A program made the translations under genes and the position numbers. A stretch of DNA of 64,000 bases from NCBI GenBank assembly GCA_032622095.1, contig CP136068.1, positions 148,007,365-148,071,364 on the forward strand, in the 5' to 3' direction. The notes beneath the pieces were generated by a model. It was not told the DNA's origin, did no database searches, and worked only from the letters and a program-made list of their open reading frames with translations. This DNA is from Siphonodentalium dalli (Eukaryota; Mollusca; Scaphopoda; Gadilida; Siphonodentaliidae). Positions 45,846 to 56,759 of this stretch are shown one piece after another; position 1 is the stretch's first letter; every line of letters begins with the position of its first letter.

Positions 45846-46113
45846 GACTTATTTTGTAGGTTTAGGGCCGATGAGATCGGCCCCTGGCACTCAAAGGGTT
45901 AAAATTATGAAATGAACCTGAAAGCAGTACTTTGATTTTGAGGCACACATTTGCTCTTGCGCGCCATAGCACATCTGGAGTTCAAAAGTATCATGCAAAA
46001 AGTTGAGACGAAAGTATAGACTCCCATATAAATACCCCAAAAAAACAACTAAATACGAGTAATTTTCCAGATAATGCACTAAAAGTGAGGTTTTAAATTT
46101 GGAATGACAAATA

Positions 46114-46492
46114 TAATTGCCACGCGACAATATGGAGTCATCTCTTCGGCAGTATCTCACTGTGTGGCAGCATGACCATCGTTGCAATGTCCCCTGCATG
46201 TACGGAACCGAGGATGAACATAATTTCCTGTTTACATGCCCAGCTTACGTCGCGAACAGAAATAGTGTTTTTAATTACAATTCTTCGAGCTGAACCAAAT
46301 AATGTGCATCAGTCCACCGCTGCAAGATCGCCACTTGATTAATGATACATGTATGTGCGTTTGGAACATCCAGTGACAGTTATACATGTATTGTTATTTT
46401 TCATGTTGCTATTTACTTCTTCGTCTTTTGTCATTAATTATGTTAAGTACATTGTGGTTTATAATAACGATTAAATCTTATCTTATCTCAGG
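46114..46492 (+). pseudogene. LINE ORF2 C-terminal fragment with 3' tail
   Basis: A plus-strand frame reads RCNVPCMYGTEDEHNFLFTCP then AYVANR, the Cys/His zinc motif of LINE ORF2 C-termini with an EDEH core, and ends soon after. The segment closes with 'gattaaatcttatcttatct', a TTATC-type tail as at 2620-2641. 5'-truncated and non-functional. Confidence 0.7.
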
Positions 46493-47130
46493 TGGCACAG
46501 AGGGGCTGTAATCTTAACGGCCACATTGACCAACCTCTTGCGAGTGAGACCACCAACAGATTCAACACATCCATATATGAAATGCATAATACTAGTGATT
46601 TGGTGCGAAGAAGTTCTCGAAAAGATCGAAAGATCATCTCCTTCACCTTGCTATTTTTGTTTGAGGTTCAGGTTGGTTGGTTTGGCCTATCTAAACACAG
46701 CAAAGCATCATGTCTGACCGCGGCAGAGTCTGATGATGCACATGGGGTAGACCCCACGATATTTAATAAGGGGCATTTGGGGGTGGCATGGGTGCGCGCA
46801 AATTTTTCCATTAACCCGTAAATCGTGGACCACGGTAGTGTTTTTTATTTTATCGTGCACAAACAGAAAACAAAATTCGGGAAAATATTATTTTCACCAC
46901 TAACTGTCTGTTTCATATCAACTACCTACTACAGGTTGATGTGTGTGATTAGCTCAGTTTGACACGACAGTACCGAATAATTGCTTTTATTATATACTTG
47001 CACATGAATTATAAGGTTTTAGCAGTGAGATATAAGTGATATCCCATTAGTGAGATATAAGTGATATCCCACTGGCGAAATTTCTGATGTATTGACATTC
47101 ATTGGGGGCCATAGGCAAGTAACTAAAGTA
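46493..47130. other. Unassigned stretch with a short tandem palindrome
   Basis: A 109-codon ORF (46492-46821) has no recognised domain. 'agtgagatataagtgatatc' is repeated at 47023 and 47050, with self-complementary GATATC cores. Confidence 0.35.
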
Positions 47131-47311
47131 TATAATAAACAGGATATCCACACTTTTCAGTGGATATGGGTTAAATCTCATTCGTGATGACAAAACATTT
47201 GAATTTCCACTCGTGGCTAAAGCCACTCGCGGAAATTCAATGTTTTGTCATCACTCATGAGATATAACCCATATCCACTGAAACAGTGTGGATATCCTCT
47301 ATTTATTACAC
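47131..47311. mobile_element. Fold-back element 1 (~181 bp)
   Basis: Arms of about 85 bp pair almost perfectly, from 'aggatatccacac' / 'gtgtggatatcct' inward through 'cagtggatatgggttaa' and 'gatgacaaaacatt' to a centre at 'gtggctaaagccac'. The outer right end is TATTTATTACA. Non-coding. Confidence 0.8.
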
Positions 47312-47547
47312 GCTTGTTCCTAGAAGTACAGTGTTATTGCTGTTCCATATTTACAAATCCGCATGGAACTTACGTTCCATAGTTACGTATCTCGTTGACG
47401 TAAAATGACGGACGTTCGCCTCAACCATGACGTTCGCCTCAACCATGACACTGGAACTATTTAAATAAAAGAATCATCACACATGACAAACACGCCCTGT
47501 ATGGGCCTAAACAAACCTTCTAATCCTGTATTTTTCTAGGACGCGAA

Positions 47548-47723
47548 GCATGTAATAAACACAGAACGACACGATGTGTAAATGGGTTTGTCGATACGGC
47601 ACTCGTGCTGTCGCGGAAGGATAGAATTCGAGGCGCAAGCGCCTCTCGTTCTATCCTTCCGCGACAGCACTCGTTCCGTATCGACAGACCCATTTACACA
47701 CCGTGTCGTTCTGTGTATATATG
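47548..47723. mobile_element. Fold-back element 2 (~176 bp)
   Basis: Arms 'cacagaacgacacg' / 'cgtgtcgttctgtg' continue through 'gtaaatgggtttgtcgatac' and 'cgcggaaggatagaa' to a centre 'gaggcgcaagcgcctc'. The outer left end TGTAATAAACA matches the inverted outer end of fold-back 1. ORFs on each strand mirror each other and are by-products. Confidence 0.8.
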
Positions 47724-47991
47724 CAACGTGTCTTATGTTCGGAGTGACACAGACTGCCTTATGCCAGGCATTTAGTAATTTTACAACAAGAAACAATCTA
47801 TAGTGACAGTTTTGATGTTAAAATTACATTATCTCTAACTTTTAAGGCCAAAATAGATGAAAACAAATTGCTTTCGTGTCCTCTTGATCACACATCCCGT
47901 CATACGTGCTCGGAATTTTTGTTTACCCCCCCCCCCTCTGTTCCTTGAAGATTTCTGAGTGGACGGAAAAGTTGATGACGTCAGTACCTCA

Positions 47992-48211
47992 TCAGGCATC
48001 AATTTCGTAGAGGTAAGGGATTGTTAGTGAACAATCGGCGTTATACATCATCTGGTCGGCAATTCGCATTGTTCTCACACAGTGAAGTATTTGGCACCCA
48101 TGAAAAAAGCCACGGAGCCCACCCAATCGCTGATCCATCAGAGTATCTCCAGGTTCCGTCGCTGAATGCGTGTGATCCATCCACCCAGAAGTTATCTTCC
48201 GAAACGTAGGC
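47992..48211 (-). pseudogene. C-type lectin domain terminal exon, frameshifted
   Basis: On the minus strand a strong splice acceptor 'gttttttgtctccaacag' precedes the exon. The reading then gives NFWVDGSHAFSDGTWRYSDG, the FWxxG....W.WSDG core of a C-type lectin fold. Further on, in another frame, come HCVRTM and YNADCSLTIPYLYEI, matching the NCV....C...PYICE end. The two parts differ by one base at a T6 run near 48105-48110. The last cysteine of the fold is Tyr (PYLYE). The preceding exon was not found. Decayed gene or assembly error are both possible. Confidence 0.6.
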
Positions 48212-48489
48212 TGTTGGAGACAAAAAACACTATAGTTACTATAGTTACGAAACTCCCCTTTAGAAAATATTACGGGGATTCCCGGATCATGATGAGTCTG
48301 GTGTAATTCTGGTAATATATAGTTCGCATACTAAGATGGTGGCATTGGAGTGAAATCCCAGTCGGGCTTTTTCTTTTTTCCGGACTTTCACCACAGAGTG
48401 GTAACTCACGATGCCAGATCTGATTTCCCACCAGCAACATCTCACTGTTTCGTGCGGGCGGGATCGCGGAAATTGGAATATTTGGCATA

Positions 48490-49003
48490 ATACATGTACT
48501 TATTCTACCCGACTCAAATAATTAATTTAGCCATATATTGATGCACGTTTTGCATAATGATATAGGCAAGCACTGCAATATATTTTCACTAAATAATTTC
48601 TATGGATATATATACAGCGACAATTCTCGAGTTTAACATATCACCATCTCCAATCTATGTATATAAAATCTGAACATAAATTGAGAAAAGACAAAAAAAA
48701 TTTGATTTTCATACATTTGTGATGTATAAAAATGAAATTTTCTTCATTGTCTCTTTTGGAACTAAGAGCTGCCAGAGTAATTAATGATTTTGTAAAGCGT
48801 GCAGATCACCAAATCGCCCATTGTCTTGGCTGTATTAGAGGGAGTTTCACATATATACATGAAGTAAAACATTATAGGTTTTGCATGTCACAAAAGTATA
48901 AAAAGTGGGCTTTCCAACCGATTGATTGTTTTAATTTATACACGCCATTGTGTCGCATTTCAAACCTGACACCCCTAATAGTGGAAATGTAGCAACTATT
49001 GGC
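48490..49003. other. Unassigned stretch
   Basis: One 86-codon plus-strand ORF (48732-48992) without recognised domain. AT-rich. Confidence 0.35.
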
Positions 49004-49006
49004 CAC

Positions 49007-49215
49007 TCAACCTTTCCATGACTGCAGCTTCCTGAAGTTTTGCGAAAACACTATGCCAATGCATTGTCTCATATATGCGACTCACACAGGGAGCCTGACA
49101 TATATAAGGGAATACATTGGTCTAACAATAAGCCAGTGTAAACCAGTGCATTCTCTTATATATGAGGCACCCTATATGGGAGATTCGCATATATATAAGA
49201 GAATGCACTGGCATA
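49007..49215 (+). mobile_element. Family K-like relic with two degenerate hairpins
   Basis: CCTTTCCATGACTGCAG (compare 36714) is followed by 'actatgccaatgcattgtct' and a degenerate hairpin (about 49053-49116), then a second one (about 49140-49208). The loops ('cacacagggagcc', 'accctatatggg') differ from families A and B. No right terminus is found. Confidence 0.55.
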
Positions 49216-49219
49216 GGAC

Positions 49220-49947
49220 CTATATTGTTGCACAAGCGCAGCTCCCGTCCTAAATGAGGTTGCAATGAGTTTGGCTTAAAACACATCTATATGTCAATAT
49301 TAACATAAATGACAAATATCATGATGATCAGACAAACAGTATAGCCTGTAGCCCATGCTAATGGATTGAATTTTGAAATCCAAGATGGCTGCTGGCAGCC
49401 ATGTTTTTTTTGGACCTAATGACCCCAAAATGACTTGTTCCTATGTCAATGTTAACATCCATGACTAATAGTATGCACATAAATTCATATACAGCTGTTT
49501 ACAGTGAATTTCCCCCACAAATCTCTGTTTTAGTGTTAAAAGAGGGGTGGGTGTCAAAAAATGGTCGGAAAAAAACTGTCGAAAACGGTCCCAACAAGGG
49601 TCGAAAGTAAAAAATCAGCATATATGCCTGCAAATTATTTCCGACTCCCCCTGTAACAAGAGGAATAATCCAATCTTCTGATAACATATGAGCGATCAAC
49701 ACTGCACATGCAGTGATTCGATTGTGCGAAAAGATCTTAATCTGCCTTGGTTGAGGCCATTTGAGTGCATCGCTGGTCGCCATTGTTCTCGCCACCGAAT
49801 ATTATCATGATTAGAGACCTTTCGAAAAATCACTATTACGATTACGGATTAATATATTGTCCTAGTAAGGTGGACACCATCACAACTTACATGCGATAGC
49901 TAGTTCACATATATATAAAATATATGCCATATTATATACCATTTGAA
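49220..49947. other. Unassigned stretch
   Basis: No gene recognised; a 98-codon minus-strand ORF without recognised domain. Confidence 0.35.
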
Positions 49948-50370
49948 AGAGGAAGCTCCAAAACATTGTATTATCAACTTATCCGGTGTAACAACCTGTG
50001 AACATGTTGATTTTGTTGAGTTACCGACGTGTTTTTGTGCTTAAGTTTGATCTAGATTGTTGTGCAAAGTGTATTATTTTCAATGGAGGGGGGATAACTC
50101 TATATCTTAAAGATAGAGTTATTCCCTTCCATTGAATATCGATGGTTAGTTTAAATTCTGTTGCATTCTGGGAGCCATAACGGGGGAATCTTTCTATGAT
50201 TTCAGCTTGTTTATATTTCTCTGCGGGCATCTTCTGAGGCACAGACGTTTCAAACGGTGATGAATTATATAATCTTAATCGTATTGTATGGCATAGATTG
50301 TTATTAAAACCGTATATCAAGGCACTATAAAAAACAATCGGTGACTCGAAAATTAAGTGGGCCTTTAATT
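49948..50370. repeat. Dispersed repeat R1, copy 2 (uninterrupted)
   Basis: Counterpart of 1-321, with an added hairpin 'ggataactctatatctt' / 'aagatagagttattcc' at 50091-50130. It runs on through the TTAA where copy 1 has MITE A1. The 123-codon minus-strand ORF is not conserved in copy 1. Confidence 0.7.
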
Positions 50371-50929
50371 GGTGAGACGGTATATTCCCCACTATATTCA
50401 GTTACACAGTGTATTTGATGGTAAAAGTAATGTGTGTCTCTTTCAGATCCCATGTTCTTATCCGTGTGTTATACACCACACGGATAATGTTAGAGCGCCC
50501 ACAAATAGGACCGGTGGCACATCCTTGACACATCTGCACATAATTAAACTGCGTGGGGTATATTTCGTCTCACATAAGAACCCCCGTGCGTAAAGATAAC
50601 ATTTTTGGCCGTATACTGGCAGGATATTGTCCATATCCATAATCGTAATCGTGATTTTGCGAAAGGTCTCTATTATTTACAAGTTTTGCTAGACGTTGCC
50701 GGTATCTAAAACGTGTATCTTTGGCGCCGTAAACCAGATGACCTTTCCCGCCAAGTGCATATCCATAATAATACTATAGTGTTACCAATTGAACGTACTA
50801 TATGGTTGAGCCTGGGGAGTGCTTCTTTTTTGCTGTACAGACATTAATTGTATATTTATAGTTACAGTTATTTGTATATTTATATTCACAAATTTAGATG
50901 GATTTACCTGAAGTCATTGTAATTTGTGT

Positions 50930-50940
50930 TGATATTGTTG

Positions 50941-50972
<32 letters not shown>

Positions 50973-51180
50973 GGTGGTGGTGGTGGTGTAGTAGTGGGTT
51001 TTATTGTCGAGGTGGGAGTTGTCCTAAACGACACTGATGTTGTTGTTGCTGGTATTACTGATGTACTTGGTGGTGTTGTTGCTGCATTCGTCATTCGTGG
51101 GGTTGTTGTTGATATTGTTGTTGTTGTTGTTGTTGATATTGTTGTTGTTGTCGTTGATATTGTTGTTCTGATTGTCCCTG
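50930..51180 (+). repeat. GTT/GGT microsatellite region
   Basis: Runs of (GTT)n and (GGT)n and derived triplets. They create long low-complexity frames on both strands (Val/Gly-rich and Thr/Pro-rich) that are not genes. Confidence 0.9.
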
Positions 51181-51482
51181 TCGTCATACATGTAGTTTCT
51201 GCTACGTTGGCATTTCCTGACTGCTTAATCTGGAACAGAAGATATCGGAGAAGCCATGCACAGGTCGCTTATACAAAATAAATTAGTCATAAAATTGCTA
51301 AAGAATGTAAGAAATAATTATTAAAAATGATAAAATTGTAATAGAATATAAGAAGAAATGATAATAAATTATAAAATTGTTAAAGAATATAAGAACAAAT
51401 TGTCAGTAGAGGTGTGCTGCTCATTTGCACAACATGTCTGTCACAATGGAACATCACACGTTAGCATGAGCGACTACAGTAA

Positions 51483-52722
51483 GGGTACGTTCATACGCTG
51501 GCAATATTGCACTGCAAAAATGCCAGCTGCAAAATTGCCAAAACGGATTAATTCAGCCCGCTGTCAACAAATCAGCGTTAGTAGTGATCAATGAACGACA
51601 GTCGTTTTGCGTGATTGATGAGCTGTTTGCAATATATTTGAACACGATGTGTGTTGGTATTCTTAGGCCAGTCAAAATAATGTTACTTGACATGTTGGAA
51701 TGTGATATCGCCACGACCAGCTCTCTCGCTGGGATGCTGCTCATGTATGAGTACAATAAACGTCACCTAGACAGGAGATGGTGGGTCCGAACTTGGCCCA
51801 ACGAAGATAACCGACGAAATCAAATCTTCCCGGGTATCATCCCAAACTCATTCCAATAATTTTAGTCACAAACTCGTTGGTCTTCATGTTAAGCAAAACA
51901 ATAAGTTAAGAAAAACGGGGGGGGGGGGCGTGGTGCTGATGTTAAACAAAACAAAGAAATCAAATAAATAGTAACACAAGTTAATCAAAAGCACACAATA
52001 TATTGTTATTCAATTGGTATGAATAATTATATAGGCCCATATATGCTTTATCAATGCCAAAGACTAACATCCCATTATCCCTACTGTTGGACCCCGCCCC
52101 ACCACCACGACACAAGCAGTCACTTTTAAACCACTACAATTACATCAATATCGCAGCCTGGGTAGATGGTGTTGGCAAGTATTCGAACCCAGCTTGATCT
52201 GGATTGAGTGATATCTCAATGTGCCATTCTGATCGATACATGACCATTTCGATAACAATTGAGAATTTGTACACGCTCACTGAAGTAATCACATTTGAAG
52301 CAATGCGTGGATACTCATAGTGAGTCCTGCCACCACCTCCCCTATAGCTCCCACATTTATGACTCGGGAAGCATCACTTTTGGTACTCTTTGTATCACGC
52401 CATACCATCATATCCTCATATAATGGAGATCCGTACTCATGTATAATTAAGTGTGTATGAGAATCACAGAGAACACACCCCGATCGCATTCGATCGTATC
52501 AAGGACGGTACAGACACAATCAATTAGTGTTAGTGGCCTTGTGTTGAGAGAGATATACGCCGTTATCATATATCACCGTTGATTGTTGACGACCAGCCAC
52601 GACGCAGCACAAGCTCGTCGGTAGCTGGCAAAAATGCCAGCTAACAAAACAAAACAAAACAACCTTTGCAGCTGGCATTTTTGCAGTTTGCAGTGCAATA
52701 TTGCCAGCGTATGAACGTACCC
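51483..52722 (+). mobile_element. PIF/Harbinger-like element, internally decayed
   Basis: Inverted ends GGGTACGTTCATACGCTGGC / GCCAGCGTATGAACGTACCC are flanked by the 3-bp duplication TAA (51480-51482 and 52723-52725). The sub-terminal 'caatattgcactgca' and 'aatgccagctg' are also inverted. A 3-bp TAA/TTA-type duplication with G-rich ends is the mark of PIF/Harbinger. It encloses a transposase N-terminal remnant. Confidence 0.8.
51584..51859 (+). pseudogene. Harbinger transposase N-terminal remnant
   Basis: The 91-codon frame ends NKRHLDRRWWVRTWPNEDNR. An R-R-x-W-V-R-x-W motif of this kind opens HARBI1/Harbinger nuclease proteins (usually RRRRWWVRPW). The DDE catalytic core is absent from the rest of the element. 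It lies 100 bp inside the left terminus, where the gene would be expected. Not functional. Confidence 0.55.
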
Positions 52723-53173
52723 TAATAGGGTTACTGTTCTGATTCTAGACACAACTATATGAATGCATTGCTCGAGTCAAAAATATCCCAATATGCATAC
52801 GTGTCCAAAATACAGATAATTGCGTCGACAGTATATATCACGTGTATATGCACTACAGTGCAAAACAAATATTTTAATATATGTTTGCGTACATCAACGT
52901 TTGGTTTCGAACAAAGTTGTGTCGGTATATATGCATATTCAATTGTGCACACGACAAAGTCCACATGCAACTTCAACTAACACGAACCATGTCAAGGGGC
53001 GGCGTGGAATCGAAGGAGTATATATCCGGGAGACTGCAAATTAAAATAATGTTTATACAATATCAAAATGGGCGCGAAGTGCGCAAATGGGTCGCAGTGC
53101 AGGGGCCTGTGGTCCTATATAAACGCTGCTGTAATATGTTGATTTTGTTGCGTTCCATATGTGCATGCATATA

Positions 53174-53618
53174 TGTGACCCGCCATATCAAATACAGTCG
53201 TAAGTCGGGATTTTTTTTACCCTGTGCCAATGCATTCTCTTATATATGCGAGTCGACCATAGGTCGCCTCGCATATATAAGAGAATACATTGGCCTAACA
53301 ATATTTTATCATTTTTTTTAAATAAATGTTTCTAACAATTTTTAGGACATAAAATAAAAAAAACATCCATTACCCTGCAGGGAGCCCCACACATATATAG
53401 AAGCATATAGAAGAGTGTGTCTGCTCATGTTTGTCTGGGGCTCTGTATGGGTGAAATTATAAAATTGTTAAAGAATACAAGAAAAAATTATTAAAATTGC
53501 CAATGCATTCTCTTATATATGCGAGGCGACCTATGGTCGACTCGCATATATAAGATAATGCATTGGCACAGGGTAAACAAATCCCGACTTACGACTGGAT
53601 TTGATATGGCGGGTCATA
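53174..53618 (+). mobile_element. Family B MITE copy B5
   Basis: Starts TGTGACCCGCC and ends GGCGGGTCATA (one change), with TA flanks. Hairpins at about 53229-53291 and 53502-53564. A deletion removes the A-rich spacer before the second hairpin. Confidence 0.92.
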
Positions 53619-54029
53619 TATGTGGGGTAGTGTGGGGGTAGACAATACAATTTTAGTTCGATAAAGTGTTCCCACGGGCCTCCAGTGAAAGAGAAGCGTG
53701 ACCAATCCATTGCTAATATCGCAATGAGAATGTTTATGACCGGGAACAGCAGAAAGTAACGAAGAACATTTATATACCCGTCATTTTGACGGGCAATCCT
53801 CTAGTAATTATATACATTTGAATGTTTCATAAACATGGCTTATCCGCCATTAGTTCAGAGTAGCCAAACGCCATGAAAATGAAAACTTTAGAAAACATAA
53901 GGGTGCATTTTCTTAATAGCACCAGTTTGGCCTACTAACATCATATCAATTCAACAGGGCCCACCAGCACCATAGTAAATTATCAGGACCCACCAACATC
54001 ATAGAAAATTAACAGAACCAAACGATTCA

Positions 54030-54930
54030 GATAAGAATGTATGACTTCAACTATTTGGAATAATCATCATATACAAATCGGAGGCGCCTTCGCCAATATT
54101 TGTGGGGGATGTTGGGGTATATTTGATCAATTACCTTTTCAAACAAATGAGAATTTTCACACACCAGAAACATTCTTCGACACCTTCAATATTCCCACCG
54201 ATTTTATGACTATCAACAGTCTACAGCGTCAAATATTTGCCCTATCAAATTACCTCAACCAACCATTACATCGAGTGCCGTGCCCAATCCTGCCAAAAAC
54301 TAAACTAAATTATGTGCAACTTAAAGGGCGGGCAGTTATTCTACAAAACCCTATCAAATTCAAAAATTCTACCACAGTCCTATACAAAGTGGAAAATCGG
54401 AAATGGACAGAGCTATAGAAAAATGGGAATCGTATTTACGCTTGCACTTCCATATATATACCCCCCCCCACACGAAATTACAATGGCTTCAGTATATATA
54501 ACACAAGACTTATTAGCAGTAACAAATTGCTTAAAATTGTCAACATCCGAGCCAATGATACCTGTAATAGATGCCAAAATACACAAGAACACATTTCGCA
54601 CATTTTCTGGTACTGTACACACGTTCAAACATTTATCTCAGAACTTAAGACGTGGACTAAAAGCAACCAATAGGTGATTAATTTTACAAAACAGAATGCC
54701 ATTTCCGGTATAAAAGATGACCACGACAATAACACAACCAACTTGTTCTTGCTTGTGATGAAACAGTACATTTATAGAACAAAATTCACCCCATCCCACT
54801 ATCGATTACCGCCTTTCTCTGTGATCTGAAATACAGATATCAACGCGAAAATTACATAGCCAAATGCGGCATGACTTATCAAGAATTTGAATATAAATGG
54901 TCACATCTTCGAAATGCCCTAAAAGTGTAA
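54030..54930 (+). pseudogene. L1/Tx1-like LINE ORF2 C-terminal remnant
   Basis: A 126-codon frame (54041-54418) begins TSTIWNNHHIQIGG and contains WGIFDQLPF. The sequence then continues across frames into KWESYLRLHFHIYT, YNTRLISSNKLLKIVNIR and CNRCQNTQEHISHIFWYC, then YIYRTKF. Order and motifs match the RT-to-C-terminus part of Tx1/L1-group ORF2 proteins, including the CxxC...H...H..WxC zinc motif and an ELKTW block. At least three frame changes (one at a C9 run near 54465) and an in-frame TAG make it a pseudogene. Confidence 0.75.
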
Positions 54931-54933
54931 CAG

Positions 54934-55712
54934 CGATCTAAACCTATACTTTAACCAAGCCGTTCACTCATTTACACTAAGAACATCAGATTGTCATGTA
55001 AATATTTATCCACTACAGTCTATCTATTTCAGATGTCCCAATTACGAATTCACAAGCTGTCCAACAAATTGATTAGAACGGTAACAAATGCCATGAAAAC
55101 TATTGCTACGCATACCACCACAAGACTTATTTACCGACCATAGTTTTAAAAAATGCGCATGCGGCAATCAATGCGAAGATGCATATCATTACCTTTTCAT
55201 GTGTTCCCTGTACCAATCAGAACGAATAGAAATGTATCATTCGCTACACAGAGAAGGACTCAAATTAACACATATGAATGATTTACTTTCTGGCATCCCA
55301 AACATAGATATAAAACAAAATGTGAAATTGTTCAAAATAGTGCAACATTTTATTATGGAAACTAAACGTTTTTGACAAATGATATTAACTTAATTAATAA
55401 GTAGGACATAAATATGTTTATTGTTGTTTATTGGTTTTTTCGACCTGGTACTTGCTCGGCCATAACAATGTTTTAAATAAACACAATCGACGTTGGCACC
55501 CCCACCACCTTACATCATCCTTTCCTAACGATCCACAAAGATCATCCTTCACCAGTCACCATTCTCTCACATTCCACAGCTGTAAATAAGTTACTTATTG
55601 TGCCACTTTGTCAATTATGTAACAATGTATACCGGAGAGGGGCTCATTAAGTTATGTAACTTGTGCCCCAATCCACTTTGTATTATTACAAATAAAATAT
55701 GTTTAAAGTAAA
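54934..55712 (+). pseudogene. Second LINE 3' fragment with untranslated tail
   Basis: The open frame 55103-55375 reads KKCACGNQCEDAYHYLFMCS then LYQSERIEMYHSL, a CxCG...EDxYHYLxxC motif of CR1/Jockey-like ORF2 C-termini. In the preceding bases SDLNLYFNQAVHSF reads in another frame. A 330-bp tail follows, ending 'caaataaaatatgtttaaag', a common LINE 3' terminus in invertebrates. It abuts the Tx1-like remnant but carries its own zinc motif, so it is a separate element. Confidence 0.7.
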
Positions 55713-55849
55713 ACATGTTTTAAAATCTGACCCACAAGTCAATGTGAGAGTTGTATAACAACCCGAACGTCGTCGAACCTATAAGCTAAACATGTGTTTT
55801 GATTAACAGAGAATCATCAAAACCAATGAATACGGTAAATGAGTGCATT

Positions 55850-56010
55850 TTAATGTTGTTTGTATCATTGGCTGCGGACACACGTATCACAGTAGCGATG
55901 GCATCGTAGGTGTGACAATTTATTATGGTGCAGTTTGGTGACAATTGGTCGTCATATTTTTGTGCCATAGCTTGCCACGTTGCGCGCTGAGTTTCCACAC
56001 AATGAATCGA
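55850..56010 (-). pseudogene. Coding-like repeat, inverted copy
   Basis: The minus-strand frame contains QRATWQAMAQKYDDQLSPNC and NCHTYDAIATVIRVSAAND. The plus-strand segment 56445-56590 encodes clearly related peptides, so this is a diverged inverted copy of one coding segment. Family unknown. Confidence 0.5.
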
Positions 56011-56180
56011 CTCGACCAATTAACCCATTGCATTTCACCATGCAAGGTTGATCTCTACTCATTACGTTTTGCTACATTGTATTCTCTACTACGATATATA
56101 TAATTGCACGATCGATCTTCCATAATTGTGTTTGACCGTGGCAATCCCTCATTCACTCACATATCCTGCATGCAGTACGT

Positions 56181-56590
56181 TTGGTTGATATGATCTCAAT
56201 TGATGTTTATCCACTTATATTAATTTCATGCATACTAAGACAGTTCCCCAATTGCGGTTTTTATTTAGCGACGTTTTGTTCTCTGCATAATTCCGCTAAT
56301 ATTATCATGCGGGCCAATGAAGCTCTGTCGGAATTGTTGGAGGAAATGCAGCTGCGAGAAAGTATCTGGAATAAACAAAGCGAACTATACAAGGACCAAA
56401 AACAAGAAAATGCTGATTATAACGAACTTTGGAGGACTCATTGTGCGAATATGCAGCGGGCGACATGGCTAGCTATGGCATATTAATTATGATAACCAAT
56501 TGTCACCAAACTCCACCGTATATAATTGTCACACCTACTATGCCATCGCTACTGTGATACGTGTGTCCGCAGCCATTCATAGAGCACATG
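56181..56590 (+). pseudogene. Coding-like repeat with a possible MADF-type helix
   Basis: Codons from about 56311 read LSELLEEMQLRESIWNKQSE then LYKDQKQENADYNELW. The L..E...R..IWn..s..YkD spacing resembles the start of MADF/SANT-like DNA-binding domains, which occur in PIF/Harbinger companion proteins. It then meets QRATWLAMA and, after a frame change, SPNSTVYNCHTYYAIATVIR, as in the inverted copy. The MADF reading is an inference by eye; a stop and a shift make it broken. Confidence 0.4.
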
Positions 56591-56759
56591 CGTGTATTTT
56601 GCACCAAATACGATCAGAGCCATATACCACATTTGTCAATACAATTGTATTCTTGTGCAATGGCTGTGCTTCCAGCGGATAAATTGAGTGGTGTCACATA
56701 CGTGTATATGGGGCTAGACCCAAATCGTATTATCAGTGTACGAAAGGATTCAAATTGAA

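Noticed and set aside
47582-47803. Mirrored ORFs on both strands across the second fold-back
   Set aside because: They are produced by the palindrome arms and read the same sequence twice.
50894-51281. Long Val/Gly-rich and Thr/Pro-rich ORFs on opposite strands
   Set aside because: They arise entirely from GTT/GGT microsatellite; low complexity on both strands and no domain.
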